Assembly: GCA_963170185.1 (NCBI GenBank)
Contig: CAUJGS010000037.1
Span: 1-54,670 of the forward strand
Direction of reading: 5' to 3'
Source: Bdellovibrionota bacterium
Lineage (GTDB): Bacteria > Bdellovibrionota > Bdellovibrionia > Bdellovibrionales > JAMPXM01
Length of the DNA stretch: 54,670 bases
Below the pieces are notes generated by a model. The model saw only the letters and a program-made list of their open reading frames with translations, had not been told where the DNA came from and did no database searches. The position numbers and the translations under genes were made by a program. Shown here piece after piece: positions 45,474-54,400 of the stretch (positions are counted from its first letter, which is position 1; each line of letters opens with the position of its first letter).

Positions 45474-45510
45474 TTAGAATCGGTAGTTAGAATCGGTACT
45501 AGAATCTGTA
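45474..45510 (-). repeat. Triplicated C-terminal codons plus stop of a barrel gene
   Basis: On the minus strand, the last three codons and stop of the barrel gene (TACAGATTC then TAG) are followed at once by TACCGATTC-TAA and, one base later, a second TACCGATTC-TAA. Each unit would encode Tyr-Arg-Phe-stop, the C-terminal signal of an outer-membrane protein. The periods are 12 and 13 bases. Confidence 0.8.
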
Positions 45511-46476
45511 GTAGGAGCGCGCGAAGTACTGCGTTTCGTTGTCACGAAACAACGAGAAGCTGTTGTTGTTAAACGGCCGTTGCACGTTACGAGACTGCGT
45601 TACGCCGACAGCTGTCGCTAGCGACTTCCAGTTGATCCCAACCGAAGCACCGATATCGACTTCCTCGATCTGATAAACAGCCACGTTTTCTACCGGTACG
45701 GAATGATGCCACATCTTGCTATGACCCAAGTTTCCAACAAGCGAGAACGTGCGGTTTAAGCGATACGAAAGTTCACCGAAGATATTGTACCCGTAGTTGC
45801 GGTTGCCGTTGGCATACCCACGATCGTTCGCATAGCCCGTGCGCGACTGAATGTAGAAGTCCGGCTGAAAATGAATCGAATAAGTCATGCGCGAGGTAAT
45901 TGGAGCGCCGACGATGAAGTACGGACGAATACGCGCAATCATGCCACGTGTTTGGCTAGATTCACTCGTCGGAAGATAGAGACGAAGATTGGCGACGTAG
46001 TCGAGATCAAAGGGCAAGAAGCGAAGACCGTAGTTCGCGTAGTTGATATAGACATCCGACCATTCGAATTGCGATTCCTGGAAACGACCGCGGTAATCAC
46101 TACCGCCGGAGTTCAAGAAAAACGCCGGACGAACCGCAATCGACTCCGTACGCGACAAACGATATTGAAGCGAGAAATAGTTGTAGCTCTCAAGACGTCC
46201 GCCGTCTTTACCAACCTGCTCCATCGAAGCACTGGTGAAGTTAAAGAAACGAAGTCCAAGATTACGCTTGAATTCCGACCAGCCCGAGCCCGAAAGCCGA
46301 GCGCGCGATTCCGCATTTGCTCCATCCGCCGAAGTCGTTCCAAGAGCGTCTCTTGCCGCACCTTCACGAAGCTCAGCTGCTTCCAAAGTCCCTTCACTCT
46401 GAGCCATCGCCTGGCTACCGGTAACCATCAGAGCGGCGGTAAGAACCATTTTAGAGAATAAGCGCGAATCGAGCAT
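45499..46476 (-). CDS. Outer-membrane beta-barrel protein
   Basis: About 325 residues. The ATG at 46476 is chosen because GGGGGG lies 5 bases ahead; the product then opens with a signal peptide ending in QAMAQ. After a polar helical stretch of about 60 residues, the chain shows repeated amphipathic strands (NYFSLQYRLSRTESIAVRP, VYINYANYGLRF, YSIHFQPDFYIQSR, FGELSYRLNRTFSLVGNL) and ends SYYRF, an outer-membrane C-terminal signal. About 12 strands can be counted roughly. Function is unknown; it could be a channel or structural protein. Confidence 0.8.
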   Translation of the reverse strand: MLDSRLFSKMVLTAALMVTGSQAMAQSEGTLEAAELREGAARDALGTTSADGANAESRARLSGSGWSEFKRNLGLRFFNFTSASMEQVGKDGGRLESYNYFSLQYRLSRTESIAVRPAFFLNSGGSDYRGRFQESQFEWSDVYINYANYGLRFLPFDLDYVANLRLYLPTSESSQTRGMIARIRPYFIVGAPITSRMTYSIHFQPDFYIQSRTGYANDRGYANGNRNYGYNIFGELSYRLNRTFSLVGNLGHSKMWHHSVPVENVAVYQIEEVDIGASVGINWKSLATAVGVTQSRNVQRPFNNNSFSLFRDNETQYFARSYYRF

Positions 46477-46692
46477 AAAAGCCCCCCTCATCGCCCAGCG
46501 TTTTCCCCGATGCGGCAGGCCATTTCAAGTCAATTTCCGCAATTTGTATCAGGTATTGGTTAAGAGCTGTTTCATCTGCATAAGGATGCAAAAGGTTGCT
46601 AGGACGCGCCTCGGAATCTCTGTGCCACGCAATTGATTCTTTGCCCCAGAAAGGCGATGGATAGGCCTTCAAAAAAACGGGGGACTTTAGAC

Positions 46693-47904
46693 GTGCGCGA
46701 AACGATGATCCAAAACGCCGACCGAGACAGCCAGAACTCACACCAAAACCCGACAAGCCGAGTTTTCGGAAAGGGCTTTGCAAGAACCCTCGCCTTGGCT
46801 TTGGTGCCCGCAGTCCTCGCGATTTCGGCATTTGTGGGCTGCACCAGCCTCACCAAAGCCCCGCCAAAGATCGAAGGGCAACGTGTTTCCGTCATGGTGT
46901 TCAACGTCGAGAACCTCTTCGACACCAAGCATGATGAAGGTACCGAAGACTTCACCTTCCTTCCACTGACCCTCAAAAAGGATGAGAAAATCAAAGCCGG
47001 CTGCGCGGCCAATTCCAGCGCGTACCGTCGTCAGGAATGCTTTGAGACCGACTGGAACGACGAAGTTCTCGATAAAAAAATGAAGCGTATCGCTCACGTC
47101 ATTCAGCAGGTCGGCGATGGAAAAGGCCCCGATATTCTGATTTTGGCCGAGGTCGAAAACCAAAACGTCGTCGATCTCCTCAATAAAAATCACTTAAAAG
47201 AATCCGGCTACGTCACAGCCAAGGTCATCGATAGCTTCGATCCCCGCGGAATCGATCCTGGCGTCATGTCGCGTTTTCCAATGTGGCGCGAACCGAAGAT
47301 CCACCGTCTTCCACTTAAGGCCGAAACCAAAGAAGGTGAATATTCGGCCAACCGCACACGGGGTCTTCTCGAAGTTCCGGTGACCTTACCTGATGGCACC
47401 AAAGCTCTCATCTTTGGCCTCCACTTCCCTTCGCAAGCCAACCCGACCTACTTGCGCAAACAAGCCGTCGAGTTCTTAAACGAAGTCGAAAAAACACTTC
47501 CACCGGACGTGGTGGCAATCATGGGCGGCGACTTCAACATCACAAGCGTCGAAGACAAGGAGCAAGGCTACTTTTCAAAGACGCTCAATAACGTCTGGCA
47601 AGTGAGCCATATCGAAGGCTGCAAGTCATGCGACGGCACTCACTACTATCACCCAAAAACCGAGTGGAGCTTTCTGGACGCGATCTTGGTTCGCCGCGCT
47701 TCCATCGAAACGACCGGCTGGCGCGTAGACCCGGCAAGCGTGAAAGTTCCAAACGAATCGAAGTATCAAGTGAACAAGTTTGGCAGCACGGCGCGCTTTA
47801 ATGCCAACTCACCATTTGGCGTGAGCGATCACTGGCCAATCTATCTCGAGATCGTAAAACCGACGGCAGCAGTAGCCCCGGCAGCCGCCGCGACTGCGAA
47901 ATAA
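46693..47904 (+). CDS. Exported endonuclease/exonuclease/phosphatase-fold protein
   Basis: About 403 residues from GTG 46693, picked because GGGGG lies 9 bases ahead; ATG starts at 46657 and 46708 are alternatives. An export signal (core LALALVPAVLAISAFVGC) with a possible lipid-bearing Cys leads the DNase I-like fold: MVFNVENLFDT, metal-binding Glu in LAEVENQNVV, GLHFPSQAN, GGDFNITS and the final SDHWPIYLE. All catalytic stations are present, so it should be a metal-dependent phosphodiesterase acting in the periplasm or outside, on nucleic acid or another phosphoester. In a predator it might degrade prey DNA, but that is speculation. Confidence 0.88.
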   Translation: MRETMIQNADRDSQNSHQNPTSRVFGKGFARTLALALVPAVLAISAFVGCTSLTKAPPKIEGQRVSVMVFNVENLFDTKHDEGTEDFTFLPLTLKKDEKIKAGCAANSSAYRRQECFETDWNDEVLDKKMKRIAHVIQQVGDGKGPDILILAEVENQNVVDLLNKNHLKESGYVTAKVIDSFDPRGIDPGVMSRFPMWREPKIHRLPLKAETKEGEYSANRTRGLLEVPVTLPDGTKALIFGLHFPSQANPTYLRKQAVEFLNEVEKTLPPDVVAIMGGDFNITSVEDKEQGYFSKTLNNVWQVSHIEGCKSCDGTHYYHPKTEWSFLDAILVRRASIETTGWRVDPASVKVPNESKYQVNKFGSTARFNANSPFGVSDHWPIYLEIVKPTAAVAPAAAATAK

Positions 47905-47928
47905 CCCGTCCAGACCTAAACTTTCAGG

Positions 47929-48624
47929 CTAGCGCTCAGGTTTCGGAAGCCCCTCATCAAGAAGCGACTCATCCACACAGTCGCTTCTCTTGGCGGGCTT
48001 TAGCACATAGTTGTAAGTCGCCGAGCCATCCGAAACGAGAAGCGTTAGCCCCTTCTTGCTCGAGCCCGAGGCACGGAACTGCTGCTTAAGCTGAACCGCC
48101 TCTTCCGGCTGTGCGGCCTTGGCCTTGATGTCCGCTTCCGTCATTCCCACCGTATCGCGGTCGATGACCTCTCTTTGCAGATGTCCACGGATCTCATCAC
48201 CCTTGACGGCGTAAGAGTCCTCATCAATCACCAACTGAAAGCTTGCACCCGGCGAATGATTGTGTGGGAGCAAGCTCACATAGACCTCTTTCAGAGGCTT
48301 CTTGGACTCCGGATCGAAGTAAATGTGGGAGTCGTAGATTCTTGTAATAGAACTCGCAATGCGGGGCTTCTTCTCTCGCTGTTCACGACAAAGACGATCA
48401 CCTGCTCCGCAAGGTTTCACAGTGGTGGAATAGGTACGAAACTCCGAATCCGTCAGATCCTCGGTCATCCAGTAGCAGCCTTTGATATTCTCAAAGGACG
48501 CACGAATCTTTTTAAACGCCGCCGTTTCGTGGTTGGCTCCGCCTTGGGTGGCAGCCTCAACAGCCGGCCCGCCCACTAAAAAACCACCCAATACGATAGG
48601 TATCCAAATTCGGATTTTTCTCAT
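47929..48624 (-). CDS. Secreted protein of unknown function
   Basis: 231 residues with a signal peptide (RKIRIWIPIVLGGFLVGG, cut near VEAA). The mature part is polar, with Cys pairs around GCYWM, PCGAGDRLC and one Cys near the end. It contains a beta-rich middle (DSHIYFDPE, EVYVSLLPH, SFQLVIDEDSY) and an NYVLKPAKRSDC tail. It resembles no family that I can name; periplasmic location is likely. It converges with the phosphatase-fold gene 24 bases away and may be co-transcribed with the lipoprotein gene 27 bases upstream. No ribosome site is seen at its ATG. Confidence 0.75.
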   Translation of the reverse strand: MRKIRIWIPIVLGGFLVGGPAVEAATQGGANHETAAFKKIRASFENIKGCYWMTEDLTDSEFRTYSTTVKPCGAGDRLCREQREKKPRIASSITRIYDSHIYFDPESKKPLKEVYVSLLPHNHSPGASFQLVIDEDSYAVKGDEIRGHLQREVIDRDTVGMTEADIKAKAAQPEEAVQLKQQFRASGSSKKGLTLLVSDGSATYNYVLKPAKRSDCVDESLLDEGLPKPER

Positions 48625-48651
48625 ACGTCAATCGTCTCAAAGACGACAGGC

Positions 48652-49854
48652 CTAGTAAAGAAGACCTGAGAAGAACTCGCTAGGCGAAAGCGACTTGTCT
48701 GCCGCACAAGCCGTAGTACCTACTTTCGATCGGGTCTCCGACTCACCTTTGGCGAGGTCGCGAACCGCTTCGTCAGCCGACTCCATCTTCGACGAAACAT
48801 CAACCAGGTACTTCTTGTCGCGCGCGCCTAAGTCTCGAATCGTGAATCGCGATTCAACAAGACCTTGCGGCAAGCGGCACTGTTCGAGGTCCACAGCAAA
48901 GCTCGATACGAGACCAGAAGCACGGAACTCCTGGCGAGCTGTGTTGCTTGCGCAGCTGCGGCAACGACGGTTGCTTTCAACCGTGATGTCGAAACGATCT
49001 GACTTTTCGGTCGCACGGTAACCTTGAACTTTTCCTGAAAACGAGTCGACCAACAGGATGCCCGCTTGCTTTGTGCGGATCACACCGTCATCTGTGAACG
49101 GCTTGAGGTCGAGGAAGTAGTTGCCTTCAGTCTCGTAGTAGAAACGATAGAGGTCGACGTCGCCCTCGCTCCCTACATACCGAACATCCAAGAAGCGAAA
49201 GAAACGTGCTTTCAACAAGTCCTTCGGATTCGATAGCGGACGCAAATTCGTGTCCATACCTTTGCTCTGGATACGCATCGCTTTTACAAACGGACGCTCG
49301 CCTTTTGCACCCAAAACCACAAACGCGATCTCGCGTCCGAAGCTCTGTGCATCAAACATCGTACCCTTGTCTTTGCAGTCTTTGGTTTCGGTCAAAAACT
49401 CAAGCGTGCCTTCTGGAGATGTGAACTCACGAGCCGTGCGACAGTCTGGTTTAACAGGAGTGGCACCTTCCGTCGGTGCTTCCGGTGTCACAGCCGCCTT
49501 ATCCCCAAAGGGATCAACCAGACCGCTGACTGCTTTCGCCGCCACGGCTTTACGTGAAGTCGCAAGAGTGTTCTCGACTTGCCCGGCAATGAGGTTTAGC
49601 TCAGCAAGCATCGAGCGCGAATATTCGAGGCTACGATCTTCAAACCTGAGTTCTGCAGCAACACCTGTGTTCGTATTCGTGCGTGGGGTGAATGGACGAC
49701 GAGTCGAAACCTTTTCGTCTTTCGGTTGGCAACCGATCAGCGCGAGCCCCAGAAAAGCGGCCGCGACGAGGAGCTGAACCGTCGAGATCCCAACTGCTTT
49801 CAAACGATTCTGGTTCAAATTAGCCAAACGAACTGTCGTCGAAGCCTGCGCCAT
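48652..49854 (-). CDS. Lipoprotein of unknown function, about 400 residues
   Basis: The ATG at 49854 has GGGGGG 4 bases ahead. The signal ends in LALIGCQP, a textbook lipobox, so the Cys near residue 38 is lipidated. A helical stretch at about 65-110 is followed by a beta-rich domain with repeated strands (TLEFLTETKDC, IAFVVLGAKGERPFVKAMRI, DLYRFYYETEGNYFLDLKPF) and a Cys knot-like CRSCASN. The C-terminus returns to helices. No enzyme motif is visible. It is probably anchored in the inner or outer membrane facing the periplasm, co-transcribed with the next secreted gene. Confidence 0.78.
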   Translation of the reverse strand: MAQASTTVRLANLNQNRLKAVGISTVQLLVAAAFLGLALIGCQPKDEKVSTRRPFTPRTNTNTGVAAELRFEDRSLEYSRSMLAELNLIAGQVENTLATSRKAVAAKAVSGLVDPFGDKAAVTPEAPTEGATPVKPDCRTAREFTSPEGTLEFLTETKDCKDKGTMFDAQSFGREIAFVVLGAKGERPFVKAMRIQSKGMDTNLRPLSNPKDLLKARFFRFLDVRYVGSEGDVDLYRFYYETEGNYFLDLKPFTDDGVIRTKQAGILLVDSFSGKVQGYRATEKSDRFDITVESNRRCRSCASNTARQEFRASGLVSSFAVDLEQCRLPQGLVESRFTIRDLGARDKKYLVDVSSKMESADEAVRDLAKGESETRSKVGTTACAADKSLSPSEFFSGLLY

Positions 49855-49968
49855 GATTCCCCCCAAAAAAAGACCCTCTTCCGAACTTCACGGAATGGCG
49901 TGGTACTAACCGAGATGCCATGGGAAGTCACCGGGGGCCTAGCGATTCTCCTGATTTCAGACAAAATC

Positions 49969-51435
49969 TCACCGAGTCCTGACCGAACCTACACTGAAAA
50001 ATCTCGCTGTAACCGGAATTCCACCGGCCCGGAAAGAAAAGCCTTCGTGCTCTTTCCAGCCCGCAGGTGTTTTAAGAGCTCTTGCGCCACCGCCGGGGCC
50101 TGGCTTCACCTGGATTTCCGGCAAAATCACGGCCACCAAGGTCGGTTGAAACTGTGTCTGAATGTCTTGAAGCAATCGCGCCTGCCGTTCGAAACTCGAA
50201 GCTGCGTCTTCCGATTTCAGCCTTACGCCCCAAGGAGGATTGAGAATCACGAGACGGGTCTGATCCTCTGTCAAATTCAGGCGACTGAGCTTGAGATCCG
50301 AAACCAGAAACTCGGTCTGAAGCTCCTCATAAAACTTGGTCGCAGCGTTCGCTCGTGGCTGCGACGTACGAAACGTCGCGAGAATCTGCTCCACGCCACC
50401 TTGAGCCTTTTTAAGCTGTGCGGAATCGCGATCCAAAATCGAAAGACGTTTCAAACTCGCAAGCGGACTCCACTTAGCGTCTGGCAAGGGCTCCGACTGG
50501 TTGTCGGACTGGCGTGCTGAAGCTTGTTCCGTCGCAGCCTTGCTCGCCATTGCTTCGGATTTCAAACCCTCGATGTTCAAGCACTCTTCCATGGCAAATG
50601 TTCGTCCCAATTCGGAGATCCGCTTAACATCCGCGGAAAGGTCCTCTCGACCTTTCAAAGCCTCGCGTGCAAAGACAGCCGTTCCCGCCATTGGCTCGAT
50701 CCAATGCCAAGATCGCGAGAACTTTTCTCGAAGCTCTTTGTCGGACGTGACGATCTCCCAAGCACGAGTCAACATGCCGGCCGCCCAAGTTTCACGAAGC
50801 GGAGCTACCCCCACCTCTTCGCGGTCACCGCGCTTGTGAAGCAGTTCTCCGGAAAGATCCAGGCTGAGCGTGCAGATGTCATCTTCGACTCTGGCTAAAA
50901 CCAAAAGTTCTGTCTGTGGCTTCGCCTTCACCACTTCCGAAAATGCGTCTAGAATCGTGCGTTCGATGCCTTTTTTAATTTTCAAGCGAGACGCATGACT
51001 GCTGGCGCGCGCCCTTAGCCCTACACCAGGCTTGAGCCAGCTTTTCCAGGGAAGCCCCTTAACTTTACGAAACAGCTTTTGGAAATCGCGAACGCCAAAC
51101 TGATCGATGCGAAGAAGCAGGCGGTTCACGGTTTTAAGCCTCGGTTGGCCCCGGTAAACAGATTCCACCCGCGCTTGAAACTGAACTCCGCCGACGGTCT
51201 CGATGAGCTCTCGCCCCTGCAAAATTTCCTCGATCTCGCGACGCACGAGTTTTTCCATACCCGGGTTTGCAATGGCAAAAAAACTCGCCTCCGTTTGCGC
51301 CTCAATTCGCTCTGAGAGCTTTAAAATGCGTGGCTGCTTATCAGGTTGCTTGCCTGGCGACTTCTGAAGATGTTTCTCCGGCTGTTTGGTTTTTTTTGAT
51401 TGGGGCCCGGGTTGACGCTCAGATTTGGACTTCAC
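49969..51435 (-). CDS. THUMP-domain class I RNA methyltransferase
   Basis: 488 residues with a GTG start. A Lys/Gln/Pro-rich basic leader of about 40 residues is followed by the THUMP/ferredoxin-like region (FFAIANPGMEKLVRREIEEIL, VGGVQFQ, RINRLLLRI-like NRLLLRIDQF) at about 50-170. The Rossmann methyltransferase part has LRETWAAGMLTRAW, WIEPMAGTAVFAREAL for SAM binding and ILNPPWGVRL, the NPPW catalytic motif for amino groups of purines. It is closest in layout to RlmL/RlmK-N, which makes m2G in 23S rRNA; the exact target is inference. An acidic and Gln/Ser-rich insert of about 30 residues lies mid-domain. Confidence 0.88.
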   Translation of the reverse strand: MKSKSERQPGPQSKKTKQPEKHLQKSPGKQPDKQPRILKLSERIEAQTEASFFAIANPGMEKLVRREIEEILQGRELIETVGGVQFQARVESVYRGQPRLKTVNRLLLRIDQFGVRDFQKLFRKVKGLPWKSWLKPGVGLRARASSHASRLKIKKGIERTILDAFSEVVKAKPQTELLVLARVEDDICTLSLDLSGELLHKRGDREEVGVAPLRETWAAGMLTRAWEIVTSDKELREKFSRSWHWIEPMAGTAVFAREALKGREDLSADVKRISELGRTFAMEECLNIEGLKSEAMASKAATEQASARQSDNQSEPLPDAKWSPLASLKRLSILDRDSAQLKKAQGGVEQILATFRTSQPRANAATKFYEELQTEFLVSDLKLSRLNLTEDQTRLVILNPPWGVRLKSEDAASSFERQARLLQDIQTQFQPTLVAVILPEIQVKPGPGGGARALKTPAGWKEHEGFSFRAGGIPVTARFFSVGSVRTR

Positions 51436-51498
51436 CGAACAACTCTTTTCAAATCGAGGATTTTGGAATATCTGGCTTGTATCTCAATAGGGGGTGTT

Positions 51499-51951
51499 AT
51501 GACCATTCGTATTCTTGCGGCGTTGGCTGCCGTTTTCTGTTTCACAGGCCAGATACAAGGGGCCCAAGCTTCCGAGCTTGATCGCGAATCTCAAGTCGTA
51601 AACGAACAAGCGGCTCGCGCAAAAGACCTTCCAGGCACAGTCGTCGTTCGCGTGAACGAAAAAACTGGCGAAGCTAGCGTCCTTGAACTCGGCGAGCGCC
51701 TGGAAGCCGGTGCCGACAGCGCACGTCTCGTCGCCGACATGGCGGGCTTCAAATCGGTTCCGGCTTCCGGCGTACAAAGCCCTGCTGGTGAACTCGATCG
51801 CAATAGCTCGGCATCGTCTTGGTATGCTTGGTACAATTACAACTACTACTACGCACCAACGTACTACTACTGGGGCTACACCTACTCGTACCGCACGTAT
51901 TACAGCTACAACTGGTACGGTTACGCGTACTACTGGTACCGCTGGTACTAG
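51499..51951 (+). CDS. Secreted protein with a Tyr/Trp-rich C-terminal tail
   Basis: 150 residues behind AGGGGG, 4 bases from the ATG. A signal peptide ends near IQGAQA. The middle (about 25-100) is mixed and polar with a beta motif VVVRVNEKTGEASVLELG. The last 48 residues are extraordinary: by my count 21 Tyr and 6 Trp, with the rest mostly Ser, Asn, Thr, Gly, Ala and Arg, and no Leu, Ile or Val. Such a tail could form stacked aromatic aggregates, dityrosine cross-links or a sticky surface layer; none of this is shown. A strong terminator follows, so it is a single-gene transcript. Confidence 0.8.
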   Translation: MTIRILAALAAVFCFTGQIQGAQASELDRESQVVNEQAARAKDLPGTVVVRVNEKTGEASVLELGERLEAGADSARLVADMAGFKSVPASGVQSPAGELDRNSSASSWYAWYNYNYYYAPTYYYWGYTYSYRTYYSYNWYGYAYYWYRWY

Positions 51952-52040
51952 TTCACTCGTAAGCATTGGCTTAGCGCCATCCGCGAGCGCGATCGATATG
52001 AACACACGCGCCCAAGGCCTTTGGCCTCGGCATGGAACCT

Positions 52041-52073
52041 CTGGCAGCCCTTTCAAGGCTGCCAGTTTTTTTT
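52041..52073 (+). terminator. Rho-independent terminator after the Tyr/Trp-rich gene
   Basis: Nine perfect pairs (CTGGCAGCC with GGCTGCCAG), a 7-base loop and a run of eight T, 90 bases after the stop codon. Confidence 0.93.
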
Positions 52074-52128
52074 CTAATCCCTTGAAATCACGGTTTTGCG
52101 CTCTGCGCCAAAGTGGTAGACGAGGGGC

Positions 52129-53799
52129 ATGAAACAACAGACTCTTGCCCCTTTCGCTTTAGCCCTCGCAAGTCTCTTCGCCAACCGGTCGATCCGTACG
52201 CTTGTTGGCATGGTGATCGGCCTTTGCCTATGCCTTCCCGCCATTGCCGAAACGACAGTGCCAGCGCTGACACCCGAAAGTCTAAAAACCCTGACTCAGA
52301 AATCGGAAATCCTCGAACGTGTCGCGAGTCGCGGAGTAGGTTCCCACAAAATCTCCATCGCGATCCTCGACAATGGCTTTCGCGGCTACAAGGAAGCCAT
52401 CGGCCAAACGCTTCCCTACAGCACACGCCTGCACGTAGGCCCCGTTGCGGTCGATCCCAAGGCCGAAGAGTTTCACGGGCTCAAGATGGCGGAAATCGTA
52501 AGTCGCTTGCTTGAAGAAGCCGGTGTCGATTTCGACCTTCATCTCTATTCTGCGTTCGGTTTTTCAAACTTAAAGCACGCCATTGATCGCGTGATCGAGC
52601 GCAAGCACGATCTCGTGCTCTACGCGCAAGTGTGGGAGTACGGTGGCAACCCCGATGGCTCGGGCTTTATCAACAACGAGGTTCGCCGAGCCCTGAAAGC
52701 CGGCGTGAAATGGATCAATGCCGCTGGCAACTTCGCAAACGGTGTCTATCTCGACAAAGTCGACCGCGTCGCCGACGACTGGGCTTATTTGCCTGGCCCC
52801 AATAGCTCAGTTCAAGTGCGTTGCCACCGAACCGCGGCTAAGAAATGCCAGCTCCGTGCGGTTCTCAGCTGGAGCGGTTTTGCCAATACGATTCAATCGG
52901 GAACCAACAAGGACCTGGATCTCGTTTTGACCGACGACACCCTTAAAGTGATTCAAGTCGGTGGTCTTAAGCAGGTTTCTGCCAACGCGCAAAATGGCGA
53001 ATCGCTCTACCCCCGAGAAATCATCGAAGCCGAAATTCCGCCAGGTCTTTATTATTTGCGCGCGAAGATTCGGTCGGGCGAATTCTCGAAGAAAGACTAC
53101 CTGCGGATCACGACTCTGGGCGACGGTCTCGAGATGCTCAATCGCACCGAAGGTGAAACGCTGCTGGCTCCCGCCGACCTACCAGAAGTCATCACAGTAG
53201 GAGCCAACGATTCGCGCCTAAGCGGATTTAGCAGAAAACTTGCGAAACCGAATTTGCGAGCCCCATCGCTGCTTGAAACAGAAGAAAACGGGAGCTTCCT
53301 TGGATCTTCGACAGCATCTGCCGTAGCAACAGCTCTTGCGGGACTTGAGCTTAGTCACAATCCTCGGCTCACGGGCCAGGAGCTACAAAGAAAACTGCAA
53401 ACTGGTGGTCTTTGGAACGAAGCCGAGACACCGCTATCAGAGGCCGAGACACCGCCCTCGCCAACCCCGGTTCGCCTTCAAAGCCATGATGGTCGCATGT
53501 GTCTTTCGACGACTGTCTTGATGGTGATGACTCCCGACGTTCGTAAACTGATGCGCGGCGGACTTGCGTGGTCTGTGCGGACTAGCACAGGTGTAAAACT
53601 TGTCATCGACCAAGACCCGATCGCAAAGCTCGATGGTCAAGGAAAGCTCGCTTCGGATGAGATTTTGGTACTTGGCGTGGATCGTTTTGGTCAGCCAGAG
53701 CGTTTTGTAAAACCCGTGGCTTGGCGCCAGAATCTGGCTCGAAGCTCCACGCATATCGAAGTCGTGAAACTCGATTCCTCCATCAAAATCTGCCCTTAA
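52129..53799 (+). CDS. Exported subtilisin-like (S8) serine peptidase, divergent
   Basis: 556 residues with a long basic leader and hydrophobic core ending near AIAE at residue 41, an export signal. The subtilase triad can be read: Asp 81 in ISIAILDNGF, His 116 in EEFHGLKMAEIV, and Ser 394 in GSSTASAVATALAG; the oxyanion Asn lies in NAAGNFANG. The motif has Ser for Thr and Ala for the usual Pro after the Ser. An insert between Asn and Ser (about 210-370) looks beta-rich, like the pre-P or PPC-like domains. A C-terminal region of about 120 residues follows with two Cys. It should be a periplasmic or secreted endopeptidase. GAGGGG precedes the ATG. Confidence 0.82.
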   Translation: MKQQTLAPFALALASLFANRSIRTLVGMVIGLCLCLPAIAETTVPALTPESLKTLTQKSEILERVASRGVGSHKISIAILDNGFRGYKEAIGQTLPYSTRLHVGPVAVDPKAEEFHGLKMAEIVSRLLEEAGVDFDLHLYSAFGFSNLKHAIDRVIERKHDLVLYAQVWEYGGNPDGSGFINNEVRRALKAGVKWINAAGNFANGVYLDKVDRVADDWAYLPGPNSSVQVRCHRTAAKKCQLRAVLSWSGFANTIQSGTNKDLDLVLTDDTLKVIQVGGLKQVSANAQNGESLYPREIIEAEIPPGLYYLRAKIRSGEFSKKDYLRITTLGDGLEMLNRTEGETLLAPADLPEVITVGANDSRLSGFSRKLAKPNLRAPSLLETEENGSFLGSSTASAVATALAGLELSHNPRLTGQELQRKLQTGGLWNEAETPLSEAETPPSPTPVRLQSHDGRMCLSTTVLMVMTPDVRKLMRGGLAWSVRTSTGVKLVIDQDPIAKLDGQGKLASDEILVLGVDRFGQPERFVKPVAWRQNLARSSTHIEVVKLDSSIKICP

Positions 53800-53828
53800 A
53801 AAAACTTGGCCCGTGATACTCACGGGCC
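53798..53828 (-). terminator. Terminator of the convergent small secreted gene
   Basis: On the minus strand, nine perfect pairs (GGCCCGTGA with TCACGGGCC) around a 3-base loop are followed by AAGTTTTTTT. The T tract overlaps the stop codon of the subtilisin-like gene on the other strand. The stem may also halt plus-strand transcription. Confidence 0.85.
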
Positions 53829-53858
53829 TTCGGTGGGCCGGCCTTCGGTGAGCCTCGC

Positions 53859-54350
53859 CTACTCCGCGTACCAAAACGCGCGAATCACAAGAACCTCGGT
53901 TGCCGGCATTTTCGGAACGAAGATGTAAAGATCCTCTAAGCCCGTGCCACCGTGGTAGTTGGTCGAAACCCCAGCTGCTTCGACGTATTCCACTTGGTTC
54001 TTTTCCACCCAAGCCTTGAGAACGTCGGACTCAAGATGCGTCAGGCCCAAAAACTCCCCCTTCTTCTCAGAGAGGTATTTGTAGGCCTCGAGTACCGTGA
54101 CTTGTTCACCACCGTAGCCATCGACGCGGTAGCCGTCTTTGTAGTAGCTCTGACGGATTCGTTTACCGATTTCATCTGCCACTTCTTTTCCGGTCGTCTG
54201 CGCCGTCGCTCCGCTTAAAGTGTAGAGATCGGCCACCAAAATTCCATCGAATGCGCTCAAGTAAGAAGCTTTAACCGCCGCTTGTGCGAAATCCGTGAAT
54301 ACCAAGAAACTTACGATAAAGCCCGCAACCAGCAGGCGAAGTGCTTTCAT
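53859..54350 (-). CDS. Small secreted protein of unknown function
   Basis: 163 residues behind GAGGGGG, 5 bases from the ATG. The signal peptide (ALRLLVAGFIVSFLVF) is cut near AQAA. The mature domain mixes helices and strands: AEIGKRIRQSYYKD-like helix, EQVTVLEAYKYLSEKKGEF, DVLKAWVEKNQVEYVEAAG, and a last strand pair DLYIFVPKMPATEVLVIRAFWYAE. It has no Cys and no known catalytic motif. It is probably periplasmic. A terminator follows, so it is likely a single-gene unit. Confidence 0.75.
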   Translation of the reverse strand: MKALRLLVAGFIVSFLVFTDFAQAAVKASYLSAFDGILVADLYTLSGATAQTTGKEVADEIGKRIRQSYYKDGYRVDGYGGEQVTVLEAYKYLSEKKGEFLGLTHLESDVLKAWVEKNQVEYVEAAGVSTNYHGGTGLEDLYIFVPKMPATEVLVIRAFWYAE

Positions 54351-54400
54351 CAGGTCCCCCTCTTTTGATAGGAAAACCCCTAACCGGAATAAGCTCTCAA

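Noticed and set aside
48633-48647. TCGTCT-CAA-AGACGA repeat before the secreted gene at 48624
   Set aside because: It resembles the GTCTCA sites only in one half; symmetry is centred differently, so it was not added to that motif.
53825-53850. 11-base direct repeat GGCCTTCGGTG
   Set aside because: Only two copies in 26 bases of intergenic DNA beside a terminator; likely slippage without function.
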